A DNA stretch of 64,000 bases from Psychrobacter lutiphocae DSM 21542 (GCF_000382145.1 NZ_KB907623.1:1-64000); one strand, 5' to 3'; shown: positions 26,001 to 34,975, numbered from the stretch's first letter. Numbers and translations: made by a program. The notes: generated by a model not told the origin, from the sequence alone.

Positions 26001-26107
26001 GTAGTTATCTGCAAGATAAGCCGCACAGTAAAGCAGTATTGGCACCGTATGATAAAGAGGCGGTGGTCACTGAGCTTGGCTTTACGGTCGATAAAGTTGC
26101 CAGTTAA
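23012..26107 (+). CDS. M16C-family zinc metalloprotease (PreP-like presequence protease)
   Basis: Large inverted-zincin peptidase of 1031 residues, the usual size of the pitrilysin M16C group. The inverted zinc site HILEH lies at 83-87 with the distal Glu at E180 (FNEMKG). The C-terminal half holds the arginine/tyrosine substrate loop (RERGGAYGGGAGYD). Such enzymes degrade short unfolded peptides. No signal peptide, so likely cytoplasmic. Three in-frame Met codons at the start leave the exact N-terminus open by a few residues. Confidence 0.92.
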   Translation: MSMSENMTTTDSTLSIKATPDLTLHPSFKLLEHRQVEALSLDVLICQHNQTGAMHYHLAHPSNENAFLVGFRTQPMDSKGEAHILEHTALCGSAKYPVRDPFFSMIKRSLNTFMNAMTAADWTAYPFATQNKNDYFNLLSIYLDAAFFPNLHPLDFAQEGIRVELDEQDKPQFKGIVFNEMKGAMSGEIDQLYHSVASHLFPTTTYHYNSGGDPADIPDLTHQELVDFHQSHYHPSNSVIMSFGNIPVAETQAKLHQDALTQFEIGKKHESRPEQRLTAPIQVTESYTVDKVDKAQTHHVLAWLLPEITNPRLRLALRLVEGVLIEHAGSPLRAYLDSHPLATGPSPLLGLDDSHFEMVFYAGVRGSEAEHADAIEQGILDLLQQIASSEIDAEAIETILHQIEIDQRHIGGDSIPYGLNLMLEGFSTAIHDGNPIDIWQVDEHLQWLREQVKDPAWLPALIKQYLLDNAHRVRVTLVPDEGKSARLAAAEQARLDAIEAKLTEADKAQLKQQAADLTARQAAEDDLSLLPKVGLEDVPESVSFTHGKQLDIELEGQSSVLYQYEAGTNGLYYYQLIMPLVGEDELINHPLLPIYLGLLSDLGTDTLSAREFQAVQAAHSSGVTARISQRTSINDANTLTSYFVVATRALNRKPEAIGLVKDVLQHSVFTEQDRIKELLQQKRAGWQSRLANAGHAYAMQTASRAMSRQAELEYARSGLPALNVLKEFLDNAEEDETKWDQLASALMALHQRLAGLPKQALIVCEPDQTERLKGLIEQSWQRLARTDSGNEEGLETSVEHGKTQDIAANIPVEYMQIPLTSAVLNAKDKDLHQVSDKQSADLAWLVATNVYHNAAVYPTVTADHPDAAPLMVLAPYLRNGYLHSAIRERGGAYGGGAGYDANACAFKFFSYRDPHCAETFDHFSASIEWLLNEPQQPEQLEEAILGIVSGMDKPGSPAGEAVKSCFAELHQRGEAWQQKMRGNILAVTLEDLQRVARSYLQDKPHSKAVLAPYDKEAVVTELGFTVDKVAS

Positions 26108-26146
26108 CCGCTGAGTGGCAAAATATAAATATGAGAAATAAGCCTT

Positions 26147-26656
26147 ATGCATGATGAGCCACTTTCGCCACAACAGGCAGCCGCTGCTCCAGACCCATTA
26201 GCTATGCATCAAACCGTACAGACTCAGTCGTACAAGGCGCTGTTATACTATGCGGTGCCTTATGCCTTGGGCTATGTGTTTATCGCATCGTTATTGACTA
26301 AGCTTGGCGTGCCAATAACTGGTTTGGCGTTGTCACTATTTATTGTGGTGGTGTTGCATACAATGGTGATAGGTGTCTTTAGCAGACAGCATGGGCGTTA
26401 CTTAGAGCCTTTAGAGCGTCATCGGTTGGGGCTATTGATTGCGTTATTAGTCCTACTGATGACTTCCATGTTGATGTTGTGGTCTTTGTATGAGTGGCCG
26501 CTCACTCAGATAACGATGGCGCAGTTGGTTGCAGACGGGGTGATTGCGATGCTGGTCATCAGTGGTGCAATCGGCTTATTTATTAACTATGTGGTGGTGC
26601 GTTTTGGCTTAGGATGGTTGCAATATTTGTGGTCAAAACTTAGTTCGAAGCGTTAA
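26147..26656 (+). CDS. Integral membrane protein, ABZJ_00895-like
   Basis: A 169-residue hydrophobic protein with four likely transmembrane segments (for example residues ~31-52, 56-75, 92-112 and 126-150) and short loops. Gammaproteobacterial proteins of this size and layout in Acinetobacter relatives are annotated only as ABZJ_00895 family. Lies 39 bp after the protease gene on the same strand, so perhaps co-transcribed. Function unknown. Confidence 0.6.
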   Translation: MHDEPLSPQQAAAAPDPLAMHQTVQTQSYKALLYYAVPYALGYVFIASLLTKLGVPITGLALSLFIVVVLHTMVIGVFSRQHGRYLEPLERHRLGLLIALLVLLMTSMLMLWSLYEWPLTQITMAQLVADGVIAMLVISGAIGLFINYVVVRFGLGWLQYLWSKLSSKR

Positions 26657-26750
26657 ACCTTGTCTAAGCTTAAAGCTTTACCATAGTCACAATACCCATT
26701 AGTCAATACTCACTATCTAGCCCTTACTATCTATTCCTCAATATCTATCC

Positions 26751-28205
26751 TTAATCAGAGTCAACTAAAGCTTCTAACTGCTTGAGTGCTTGCTCAAGTA
26801 ACTCAGGCAAGCGCTCAAGATGGGGCAGGATATCATCACAGCCAAGAATGCCAATGTGGAGCTGATCTAAATAGCTGGCTAACGTGATATTTAACGCCTG
26901 ACCATCAAGTAAAATAGATGCTGGATATAGCGCAGATAGCTTAGCACCGTTCCAGTATAGTGGCTGTTTTGGTCCAGGAATATTAGAGATCAAAATGTTA
27001 TATGCTTGCTTTTTGGGATAAAGGTTGGTTAATAAGTTCAAGCCCTCCCATGCATAAGCAACGGCACTGTAATTAATTACCTGTGTCTGTTGCATACGCC
27101 CAAACTTATCTTTACCAACTGTCATGCTGTCATGGATCGCTTGTAGCCTCTGTCTGGCATCGACAAAGTGAGTGCCTAGATTGCACAGTACTAGGGAGGC
27201 TTGATTGCCCGAAGCACTGTCATCTTTGCGCAGTGACACAGGTACAAAGGCAGTTAATGGCTTATCGGGCAACTCATCTAGTTCTAATAAATATTGACGC
27301 AGCGCACCAGAGCATACTGCTAGTATCACATCATTTAAGCTTAGCTTTAGATCTGTGCTACTGAGCTCATCTGCTAAGCGCTGCAAGCGAGATAGTTTGA
27401 TATCTGCGGTTAATAGCTGCCGAGATTGGGTGATTTTCTGATTCAGTGGGCTGCTGGGGGCTTGTAGGGTAGATACGTACCCAGGGGTATCACGCTGTTG
27501 GTGGTCATGTTTTAGCTCTTGTAACACTGGCTTAATACTGGCAACCTGCTCTTTTAGTAGCTGAGTTACTTTGCGTTTGGGTGGTGCAATGCGTTCTAGG
27601 TTTGTAGGATGGCGCGATAATAATGCCCAAGGTGGTAAGCTCATGGTTTCAGTTGCTAAGGGTGATAATGATCTTTCTACCAAGCGCATCGCTGCGATAC
27701 CATCGACTAAGGCGTGATGAATCTTAAAATATAATGCAAAGCGCTGTGGCTGACCCTCCACTTCAGGCTCAATACCTTCAATTAAATGACACTCCCAAAG
27801 TGGATGAGCCTTGTCTAAGATATTGCTATGTACATCTGAGATATATTTTAAAAATCTAGTCACACTATGTGGTTTAGGCAAGATGGTATGATGAAAATGA
27901 TAATAGCTATCAAACTTATGACTAGGCTTCCACACAGTTAAATTATGCAGCACCTGATTAAAAGGAAAGGTCGGCTGGATATTTGCATGGCGGATTTGCT
28001 GAGCCAGTGCTTTGACAAAGTGGCTACCGCTTGTGCTTGCATAATATGTAGCATCTGCTTTGTTCGATAGTTCATTGCTTGGGCATGGGTCACTGGTCGG
28101 GTAACTAGTAGGAATATCAAATAAAAACAGCCCACCTACGTGCATGGGCTGTTTACGTTTTTCTAATAATAAGAGCAGTTGCTCGACTAATGAGGTAAGG
28201 CGCAT
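26751..28205 (-). CDS. Wax-ester synthase/acyl-CoA:diacylglycerol acyltransferase (WS/DGAT) 1
   Basis: Makes storage wax esters or triacylglycerols from acyl-CoA and a fatty alcohol or diacylglycerol. About 484 residues from the chosen ATG, which has AAGGA at ideal spacing and starts MRLTSL, the usual WS/DGAT opening (a start 16 codons upstream is also open). Catalytic HHxxxDG present as HHALVDG, then LSLNDVILAVCSGALR and NISN-IPGP-type PLYWNG motifs. Paralogous to the next gene upstream. Confidence 0.9.
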   Translation of the reverse strand: MRLTSLVEQLLLLLEKRKQPMHVGGLFLFDIPTSYPTSDPCPSNELSNKADATYYASTSGSHFVKALAQQIRHANIQPTFPFNQVLHNLTVWKPSHKFDSYYHFHHTILPKPHSVTRFLKYISDVHSNILDKAHPLWECHLIEGIEPEVEGQPQRFALYFKIHHALVDGIAAMRLVERSLSPLATETMSLPPWALLSRHPTNLERIAPPKRKVTQLLKEQVASIKPVLQELKHDHQQRDTPGYVSTLQAPSSPLNQKITQSRQLLTADIKLSRLQRLADELSSTDLKLSLNDVILAVCSGALRQYLLELDELPDKPLTAFVPVSLRKDDSASGNQASLVLCNLGTHFVDARQRLQAIHDSMTVGKDKFGRMQQTQVINYSAVAYAWEGLNLLTNLYPKKQAYNILISNIPGPKQPLYWNGAKLSALYPASILLDGQALNITLASYLDQLHIGILGCDDILPHLERLPELLEQALKQLEALVDSD

Positions 28206-28399
28206 TTTAGTCCTTGTACTAGGGTCTGTGGAACATTCACCACATGTGTTCAATAGAAATCTAGCTTTAAAGAAAATTTCATTTTCATGTAAAAACAGGC
28301 TAGATTTACCATGCTCTGCGATGATTAAGACAGGTTTATCTCATTTTTTCTACGAAGATGACTGGTCAATGGGATCTAAAAGAAAGGCGACTATCGTAA

Positions 28400-29785
28400 C
28401 TATTCACGTATGCCAGACTCTATTTCATCACAAACTTGTTCATAGCCTGTGATTTCAACCTCTAATAGCTTAAGCATATTTTGTACTTTTGGCAACGTCT
28501 TACTACAAGCTACAATACCAAATTCAATTCGATCTAAGTAGCTGGCAAGAGTAATATTCATTGCCTGACCATTAAACAAAATCGAAGCTGGATACAAAGC
28601 TCTTAGCTCAGAGCCATTCCAGTATAGCTTTTTTGTAGAGCCTGGTACATTAGAGATAATGAGGTTAAATGCCTGCTTTTTAGGGTAGAGGTCGGTCAAA
28701 ATGTTCACAAGTTCCCAGCTATAAGCCACCAAGCTGTAATTAATCACTTCTGATTGACTCATACGCCCGAAGCGCTTTTTGCCATCGTTCATGCTCTTAT
28801 GCACCAGCTTTAAGCGGGTCAAGGGATCTGGGCAGTGAGTACCTAAGTTGCACAGAATAAACGCAAATTGGTTGCCAGCAGCACTGCCATCTTTGCGCAT
28901 GGAGTAGGGCACCCAAGCGATAAGTGGCTGTTTTGGCAAGGCTTGTAAACAGGATAAATACTCTCGCAATGCCCCTGAGCAGACCGCTAGAACCACATCA
29001 TTAATACTGACATTTAAACACTTTGAGATGCGTCTAAAACGGGCGATATCATAAGACTCAGCGATAAAGCGACGTGAGCTTGAGATACTTTGGTTCAAAA
29101 TACTCGCAGGCGCTTGCGTGGTTTTTACATAATGTGAGTTTGAGCCTTGAGTCAGCGTCTTCGCCAGCTCAGAGATGACTGGTCTGGTGGTTTTTAACTG
29201 ATCTTTTACTATGGTTCTGACGGTGCGTTTAGGCGGCAGAACGCTTTCTAGCTGATAGCGATGACGCATCATCAATGCCCACAGAGGTAGGGTAATGGTT
29301 TCATTTGGCGATTGTGACAGCGACTTTTGTACCAAGCGCATCGCTGCGATGCCATCGACTAAAGAGTGATGAATTTTAAAGTAGAGACCAAAGCGGTTGG
29401 GTCGACCTTCTGACTCTGGCTCAATGCCTTCAATAATATGACACTCCCACAATGGACGTGCACGATCCAATAAGCGTCCATGCTCTTTGGAAATATAAGA
29501 CAGTAATTCACGCACCCGAGCAGGCTTTGGCAGGGCAATGTGGCGCAAATGATGCTCAACATCAAAATCCTCATCAACCTCCCAACATGCCAGATTTTGG
29601 AGTACCTGGTTGAATGGGAAGGTTGGTGGTGTGGTTGATGTTTGCATTTGCTGCACTAACGAAAGCACATAATCTGGATCAGCATCTTCTGGCTGCTCAA
29701 ATAAAAATAAGCCGCCAACGTGCATGGGCTGCTTCCGCTTTTCTAGCAGTAAAAATAATAAGTCGACAATAGATAATAGACGCAT
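28400..29785 (-). CDS. Wax-ester synthase/acyl-CoA:diacylglycerol acyltransferase (WS/DGAT) 2
   Basis: About 461 residues from the ATG of MRLLSIVD, preceded by AAGGGA (an ATG seven codons upstream is less well placed). Same family signatures as its neighbour: HHSLVDG catalytic motif, SINDVVLAVCSGALR, SNVPGSTKKLYWNG. The two genes read in the same direction 194 bp apart and share long identical stretches near the start (KRKQPMHVGGLFLF), indicating tandem duplication followed by divergence. Confidence 0.9.
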   Translation of the reverse strand: MRLLSIVDLLFLLLEKRKQPMHVGGLFLFEQPEDADPDYVLSLVQQMQTSTTPPTFPFNQVLQNLACWEVDEDFDVEHHLRHIALPKPARVRELLSYISKEHGRLLDRARPLWECHIIEGIEPESEGRPNRFGLYFKIHHSLVDGIAAMRLVQKSLSQSPNETITLPLWALMMRHRYQLESVLPPKRTVRTIVKDQLKTTRPVISELAKTLTQGSNSHYVKTTQAPASILNQSISSSRRFIAESYDIARFRRISKCLNVSINDVVLAVCSGALREYLSCLQALPKQPLIAWVPYSMRKDGSAAGNQFAFILCNLGTHCPDPLTRLKLVHKSMNDGKKRFGRMSQSEVINYSLVAYSWELVNILTDLYPKKQAFNLIISNVPGSTKKLYWNGSELRALYPASILFNGQAMNITLASYLDRIEFGIVACSKTLPKVQNMLKLLEVEITGYEQVCDEIESGIRE

Positions 29786-29894
29786 AACATTCCCTTGCTG
29801 AGTCAAATAAAATCATCTGCTACAACAGATGACTTTGTTTGTCGTTGAAATAAAACATACGGGTTGAACATATCTTTTTTAAGCTAAGCTGAGT

Positions 29895-30737
29895 TTATTG
29901 GAAAAAGTAGCCAGTTTGTGGTGAGCTTGGTACTGCCATTTTGCGTTTGGGCATACGTCCTGCCAAATAAGAAGCACGACCTGCAACTACCGCATGTCGC
30001 ATGGCTTCGGCCATCAAGACTGGATGCTTGGCGTTAGCAATTGCTGAGTTCATTAACACCCCATCACAGCCAAGCTCCATGGCAATTGCCGCATCTGATG
30101 CTGCACCAACACCAGCATCAACCAAGACAGGAATGTTAAAGGATTTGGTGTTTTCGACAATAATACTTAACAAATGTGGATTGAGTAAGCCCAAACCTGA
30201 GCCAATTAAGCTGCCCAAAGGCATAATGGCGACACAGCCCATACTCGCAAGCTCATTGGCAACGATTGGATCATCTGAAGTATAAACCATCACTTCAAAG
30301 CCATCATCAATAAGTTTTTTGGCGGCAATCAAGGTTTCTGTCACATTAGGGTATAAAGTGTCTTGATCACCTAATACTTCAAGCTTCACCAAATTATGGC
30401 CATCCAGTAATTCACGTGCCAACTGACACGTACGTATGGCGCTATCTGCATCAAAACAACCAGCAGTATTGGGTAAGATGGTATATTTTGACGGTGGGAT
30501 TACCTCTAATAAATTAGGTTGATCTTTGTGTTGGCCGATATTTGAGCGACGGATGGCAACAGTGACAATCTCAGCGCCTGAGGCAGTAATGGCCTCGCCA
30601 GTTTGCTGTAAGTCTTTGTATTTCCCAGTGCCGACCAGTAATCGTGATGAAAAGCTGCGACTGCCTATGGTTAGGGTGTCTTCTCCAAGTTGGCTGCCTA
30701 AGGTATCTGCTGGATTTTTTGCTAAGTCCGTTTTCAT
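29895..30737 (-). CDS. thiG: Thiazole synthase ThiG
   Basis: Forms the thiazole phosphate ring of thiamine from deoxyxylulose phosphate, dehydroglycine and ThiS thiocarboxylate. 280 residues with the TIM-barrel hallmarks [15 protein letters not shown] (active-site Lys) and [12 protein letters not shown], plus [20 protein letters not shown]. About 20 extra residues at the N-terminus. ThiS, often the preceding gene, is not present in the 830 bp upstream, and no THI-box riboswitch is recognisable there. Confidence 0.95.
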   Translation of the reverse strand: MKTDLAKNPADTLGSQLGEDTLTIGSRSFSSRLLVGTGKYKDLQQTGEAITASGAEIVTVAIRRSNIGQHKDQPNLLEVIPPSKYTILPNTAGCFDADSAIRTCQLARELLDGHNLVKLEVLGDQDTLYPNVTETLIAAKKLIDDGFEVMVYTSDDPIVANELASMGCVAIMPLGSLIGSGLGLLNPHLLSIIVENTKSFNIPVLVDAGVGAASDAAIAMELGCDGVLMNSAIANAKHPVLMAEAMRHAVVAGRASYLAGRMPKRKMAVPSSPQTGYFFQ

Positions 30738-31223
30738 AGTGGTTTTAATGACCTGTATTATTGATAAACAAAAAAGTGTTTGAACAAGATAGCTCGATAT
30801 TTTTATAGAATCGAAGCTAGAAGTTAACTTAAGCTAGAAGTTAACTATAACACCAAAGCTCTCTTTTTTTAGTTAGAGTTAGTGAAATTGGTGATGTTTC
30901 TTCGGTTAATGTAAAAGTATTAATGGCCAATCATTATAACAAACCAAGAAATGGTTGTTGCTGCAAACTTAGTAGAGCCTATACAAAAGCACTATACAAA
31001 AAAGACAAAAATAAGTTTTTTTAAAAAAATGCTTTAAACAAAAACTAATGATAAAGCATGCTAATATAGATAACAGACATTATACGATCAATACTTTATA
31101 ATCAATTAAGATTATGACGTTATCTATTTTAGCAGCCTTTGTCTATACAACATTAATTGATTGTCTATACAACCATTGATTAAAGCAAGCAGTAGACTTA
31201 AATGCGATAAGCTAGGTATGAGT

Positions 31224-31390
31224 ACAGTAAGTTTAATGATAAGCAGTAAGTTTAATAATAAGCAGTAAGTTTAAGTTAAGATACAAAGAGATGCTAAGCT
31301 ACAAAGATGCTGTACAATACAATAAAGTTAAGCTCAAAATGATAAAGTTCAGAAAAATGATAAAGTTAAGCTCAAAACGATAAAGTTCAG
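31224..31390. repeat. Two adjoining tandem-repeat tracts
   Basis: Tract 1 (31224-31279): three 18-19 bp units of CAGTAAGTTTAATRATAAG type. Tract 2 (31320-31390): two roughly 38-bp units built from ATAAAGTTAAGCTCAAAA and GATAAAGTTCAG. AT-rich and non-coding; probably slippage products. Confidence 0.75.
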
Positions 31391-31422
31391 CGTAAATACT
31401 GTAATAAGCGAAATAACAGATA

Positions 31423-31528
31423 CCCCACTCTCAACGTAGGCTTTGGCTCAGGATTTGTCATAAAAACTTATTCTTTTGCCGGGCTAAAAGCACCAGCATA
31501 CAGCAAATACTAATAAGTTGAGAGTGGA
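31423..31528. repeat. Nested palindromic element, CCCCACTCTCAAC family, copy 1
   Basis: Outer arms CCCCACTCTCAAC and GTTGAGAGTGG. Inner parts GTAGGCTTTGGCTCAG and GGGCTAAAAGCACCAGCATAC match the copy at 53755-53873, where the inner arms pair better. Non-coding. Confidence 0.75.
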
Positions 31529-31573
31529 GAAATAGATATAACAAAGGTTAAGCATAAACAACAAGGTGTGAGT

Positions 31574-32917
31574 ATGAATTCGTCACGACAATTACTATTG
31601 GGTACCGGTGTATTTCTTGGTGGTAGTGTACTGCTGTTCGCTATGATTAAGCAAATAGATATGCCAAAGAGCAGTAGCATAGACGACACGCCACAGGTCG
31701 CACAAGTTAATGAAGCCAATACGCAGACTGAAAACCCTCTAACTGCTGATGTCGAAACCGAAGAACGTATTTTGGCAAAAAAACGTGTTGAGCGTGAAAA
31801 GGAAATGGCAGAGCTTGAGCGGCGTACCCGTCAAGTACTGAGTGAGCAAGAAAAAGCAGAAGCGTTGGCGATGGAAAAAGCGCGCTTAGAAAATGAGCAA
31901 TACGCTAACAATGCTGCTGAACCCATTGTTGAAGAAAACCCCAAGCAACAAGCACAAGTAAAGCCTGCGGTAACAGTGACCAAACCAGTAATAACCGCCC
32001 GTCCTGCTGAGCCTGAAAATACAACCACTGCACACACCACGAATAATACCACCGCGAGCACTGAAAAAGTCACGCAAAACGCGCCTTCTGTAGTTGCTAA
32101 CAGTGACGCATCCGTAAAGTCTAATACAGCACCTAAAGCCTCTAATAGTGCTCAAAAATATACGGTCAAACGTGGTGATAGCTTAATACGGCTATCACGT
32201 CAGTATGGTGTACCAGTTGAAGCCATTGCGCAAGCCAATAAGATGACAGCCACTAGCACCCTGAGAGTTGGACAAAACTTGACTATTCCAAGTAGTGGCC
32301 AAGTAGCAGGTTTGGTGCGTGAGTATCGAGCCGGTACGACAAATACCAGCTCCAGTAATGCTCAGGTCAATAAAACACAACAGCAATCCAAAACGCAACC
32401 TGCGACAGGTCCAGCCAAGCAACAAGGGTATATAGTAAAATCTGGTGATGGGCTAATTAAGCTAGCACGTCAGTACAATGTCCCTGTATCTGCTTTGGCT
32501 GAAGCTAATAATATGAGCACCAATAGTACGTTACGAGTGGGACAGGAGCTAACCATACCATCACGAGCTCAAGTTGCTCGCTTGCAGCGTGAAGCAGAGC
32601 AAAGACAGGCTGCAGAACAAAATAAACGTGATGCACAACAGCGTTTAGCAGAAGCCCGCCGAAAAGCGGCAAATGGAGAGGCCAAAGGCACCTTTGGGGT
32701 GCAAGTAGCACTAGCAGACAACCAGGCAAAAGCTGATGAGATTGTGAAGCAGTTACGTGCAGCGGGATACCCAGCCAAAACCAGTACAACCAGTCGAGGT
32801 GTACGTGTTATTGTCGGTCCCGAAAAAGGGAAAGAGGCAGCGCTGGCCTTAAAAGATAAAATAAATGCAGACTCACGAACTGATGTAAACAACGCTTGGG
32901 TGTTATACTGGCGCTAA
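31574..32917 (+). CDS. LysM- and SPOR-domain envelope protein
   Basis: About 447 residues. N-terminal membrane anchor (LLLGTGVFLGGSVLLFAMI), a charged coiled-coil-like stretch (about 60-105), a Thr/Asn/Pro-rich linker, two LysM peptidoglycan-binding repeats (YTVKRGDSLIRLSRQYGVPV and YIVKSGDGLIKLARQYNVPV), a second charged helix, and a C-terminal SPOR-like domain (GTFGVQVALADNQAKADEIV). Expected to bind cell-wall glycan in the periplasm, perhaps at division sites. The ATG is chosen because AAGGTG lies at good spacing; a GTG two codons upstream is possible. Confidence 0.82.
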   Translation: MNSSRQLLLGTGVFLGGSVLLFAMIKQIDMPKSSSIDDTPQVAQVNEANTQTENPLTADVETEERILAKKRVEREKEMAELERRTRQVLSEQEKAEALAMEKARLENEQYANNAAEPIVEENPKQQAQVKPAVTVTKPVITARPAEPENTTTAHTTNNTTASTEKVTQNAPSVVANSDASVKSNTAPKASNSAQKYTVKRGDSLIRLSRQYGVPVEAIAQANKMTATSTLRVGQNLTIPSSGQVAGLVREYRAGTTNTSSSNAQVNKTQQQSKTQPATGPAKQQGYIVKSGDGLIKLARQYNVPVSALAEANNMSTNSTLRVGQELTIPSRAQVARLQREAEQRQAAEQNKRDAQQRLAEARRKAANGEAKGTFGVQVALADNQAKADEIVKQLRAAGYPAKTSTTSRGVRVIVGPEKGKEAALALKDKINADSRTDVNNAWVLYWR

Positions 32918-32940
32918 TAGCTTTTAAAAAACCACTCATA

Positions 32941-32974
32941 AAAAAAGCACGATCAGTGATGATCGTGCTTTTTT
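32941..32974 (+). terminator. Rho-independent terminator
   Basis: Perfect stem AAAAAGCACGATCA / TGATCGTGCTTTTT with a 4-base loop and T-rich end, 23 bp after the LysM-SPOR gene. Confidence 0.9.
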
Positions 32975-33094
32975 GGTACAAAACAAAAAAGCACAGGGTA
33001 GAAGGCCAGCAAGTGTTATGATTGGCATTTAAATCAATATTTTATTAATTAAAACAAGTGTTTATCGTACTTTGATTCAGGTGGTAAGTATTCA

Positions 33095-33634
33095 GTGGAT
33101 GTAATGATATTAGGTGTTATGGTAGCCATGGCACTCGTTGTTGTGGTAAGTATCTTAGGTCAGCGCCGCCTAGAAAAAAATAAACAGAAATCAGTGAGCT
33201 CGGTAAAAGGCGATGAGCTACCTATCTGGCCGTTTGAACCTATGCCGATTATGACAGATACAGAAGTGTTGTTTTTTGCTAAGTTGCAGCAGGCAGTACC
33301 TGAGTATCATATTTTTAGTCAGGTACAGCTGTCACGCATCATTCAGCCTAGTGATGATGCTGGCAGTGATCGAGCATTTTGGCTTAATCGAATTTGTCGT
33401 CAAAGTGTGGACTATGTGCTGGTTGCTCGTGATGGGCAAACCACCTTACTGGCCATTGAGCTAGATGATTGGACACATGATAGTCCTTCTCGGGTAAGGG
33501 CAGATGAAAAAAAAGATAAAGCACTGGCCAGCGCTGGCATACCTATTTTAAGGTTTCATGCTGAGCGTATGCCTAGTGTGGATATTATTCGTCATGATAT
33601 TCAGGCGGTATTGCGTCAATATGGTGGAGGTTAG
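33095..33634 (+). CDS. Membrane-anchored DUF2726 protein
   Basis: 179 residues: one N-terminal transmembrane helix (MILGVMVAMALVVVVSIL), a short basic linker, then a DUF2726 domain (YHIFSQVQLSRII, VDYVLVARDGQTTLLAIELD, and then the charged ADEKKDKAL with GIPILRF). DUF2726 has a restriction-endonuclease-like core and is associated with nucleic-acid processing, but no function is established. GTG start at 33095; an ATG three codons in is equally possible. Confidence 0.8.
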   Translation: MDVMILGVMVAMALVVVVSILGQRRLEKNKQKSVSSVKGDELPIWPFEPMPIMTDTEVLFFAKLQQAVPEYHIFSQVQLSRIIQPSDDAGSDRAFWLNRICRQSVDYVLVARDGQTTLLAIELDDWTHDSPSRVRADEKKDKALASAGIPILRFHAERMPSVDIIRHDIQAVLRQYGGG

Positions 33635-33750
33635 ATGCTGTTTAATTTGCATATAGTCCCTAGAATAAACTTATCGGTCAAGATGCAGGCTTAAAAAAAA
33701 CAAGCTTGTAGTTTACTATGTGCCAATTCATTGCTAATTATAGGAATCTC

Positions 33751-34494
33751 ATGAGTTTGGTAGAGATTGTTGCCATTAATGGCTATATTCAAAATACCTA
33801 TTTGGCAGTCTATCCTGATAAGCTACTGTTATTAGATGCTGGTTGTCGTAGTGATGTTATACCCATCTTGACCTATATCACAGATATCTTACAGCGTCCA
33901 GTTACTCAGCTAAAAGCAGTATTAATTAGCCATATGCATCCAGATCATGCTGGTGGCGCTAGGCTACTGCAACAAAAGACAGGGTGTCAAATTATGGCGT
34001 CAGCTGCTGCTGAGCACTGGTATCATGGAATAAAAGGAAGAATGCAACATATCGTCGATTTGGCGCTGACTTATTACGTGGCCAGTCGTCAAGGTAAGTC
34101 GATGACAAACTTATGGTATCAGCCAATATTAAAAGCAGATAAACATCTGACGGATGGTGAGTATGTGCCTGGCTTTGAAGACTGGCAAGTTGTTAGTACT
34201 CCAGGGCATACCAACTGTGATTTATCTTTTTGGCATCAACCAAGCAAGCAGCTGTATTCAGGTGATTTAATTTTAAAGATTAAGCATAAACTGGTATCGC
34301 CTTTGGTGATTAATTTTCCACAAGCTTATAAAGCCTCTTTGGCTAAGGTTAGGGCATTACAGGCTGATTATGTTTTGCTAGCACATGGGGGGAGGGTAGT
34401 AATTGATGATGAGGCATTTGCTACATTAATGCAGGTAGCTCCTGATACACCGCGTAAAATGAAGCTGTTGACTGCGTTGAAGCTAAAGAAATAA
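33751..34494 (+). CDS. Metallo-beta-lactamase-fold hydrolase
   Basis: About 247 residues from the ATG preceded by AGGA (an ATG 11 codons upstream is open but poorly placed). Zinc-binding SHMHPDHAGG (HxHxDH), TPGHT, YSGDLI and the late LAHGG histidine give a full MBL dinuclear centre. Members act on thioesters, glyoxalase-type substrates or lactones; the substrate is not predictable here. Confidence 0.87.
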   Translation: MSLVEIVAINGYIQNTYLAVYPDKLLLLDAGCRSDVIPILTYITDILQRPVTQLKAVLISHMHPDHAGGARLLQQKTGCQIMASAAAEHWYHGIKGRMQHIVDLALTYYVASRQGKSMTNLWYQPILKADKHLTDGEYVPGFEDWQVVSTPGHTNCDLSFWHQPSKQLYSGDLILKIKHKLVSPLVINFPQAYKASLAKVRALQADYVLLAHGGRVVIDDEAFATLMQVAPDTPRKMKLLTALKLKK

Positions 34495-34553
34495 GGGGTG
34501 ATGCTATCATTAGTCTTAATAAATGAACTCTATATACTCCCTCTAATGAGCAG

Positions 34554-34673
34554 GTAACACTTTTTCTGAAAAATAACCTTTCTTTGTCAAACTCGCTAAA
34601 CCTACTAGCTAAACCTACTAATTGTAGTATTTGCACTCGTTTTTCTCGATATCTTAATTTTCAGATTTGGTAT
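34554..34673 (-). repeat. MITE-like element, ATACC family, copy 4 (inverted, with internal duplication)
   Basis: About 120 bp. Right end TCAGATTTGGTAT intact; left end degraded (AACAC in place of ATACC). An internal TAAACCTACTA unit is duplicated (34605-34621), which explains its greater length. Confidence 0.7.
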
Positions 34674-34702
34674 AACTAGAAAAAAGAAAAGCTAAAAAAG
34701 AA

Positions 34703-34737
34703 AAACCCCTAGATGAATTGAATCACCTAAGGGGTTT
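34703..34737 (-). terminator. Terminator of the downstream tRNA-Lys gene
   Basis: Hairpin AAACCCCTTAG / CTAGGGGTTT as read on the minus strand, ending in a T run, 8 bp beyond the tRNA 3' end. Confidence 0.8.
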
Positions 34738-34744
34738 AAAAATT

Positions 34745-34820
34745 TGGTGGGCCGACCGCGACTCGAACGCGGGACCAATAGATTAAAAGTCTACTGCTCT
34801 ACCAACTGAGCTATCGGCCC
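34745..34820 (-). tRNA. tRNA-Lys (anticodon UUU)
   Basis: 76 nt including an encoded CCA. Minus-strand sequence begins GGGCCGATAGCTCAGTTGG. Anticodon loop CTTTTAA gives UUU. The T arm GGTTCGAGTC-type loop appears as CGCGTTCGAGTCGCG, and the acceptor stem GGGCCGA pairs with TCGGCCC. Sequence identical to the second copy at 35008. Confidence 0.97.
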
Positions 34821-34860
34821 TAAACTTACAGAAGTTATGCTATCTGTAATAGAGATGCAT

Positions 34861-34888
34861 ATTATACTCATCAAAAAATAGATTGCAA
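34861..34888 (-). promoter_or_regulatory. Sigma-70 promoter of the first tRNA-Lys gene
   Basis: On the minus strand: TTGCAA (34883-34888), a 16-bp spacer and TATAAT (34861-34866), about 40 bp upstream of the tRNA. Confidence 0.7.
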
Positions 34889-34975
34889 GATTAAATTAGA
34901 TTTAATCGCCATATTTTATTAAAAATATTCATAGTGGACTGCGCCATCTATTTTTAAAATAGAGATTTTAAATAG

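Larger units (their letters stand above)
30738..31573. other. Long repeat-rich intergenic region between thiG and the LysM-SPOR gene
   Basis: 836 bp without a gene. Contains a 17-bp tandem duplication (AAGCTAGAAGTTAACTT, 30814-30846), a longer tandem array at 31224-31390 and a palindromic element at 31423-31528. Divergent promoters of the flanking genes must lie here. Confidence 0.6.

Noticed and set aside
30738-30960. TPP riboswitch upstream of thiG
   Set aside because: No CTGAGA-type THI-box core is recognisable on the minus strand.
32505-32892. Minus-strand frames inside the LysM-SPOR gene
   Set aside because: Shadows of a repetitive coding sequence with clear LysM and SPOR domains on the plus strand.
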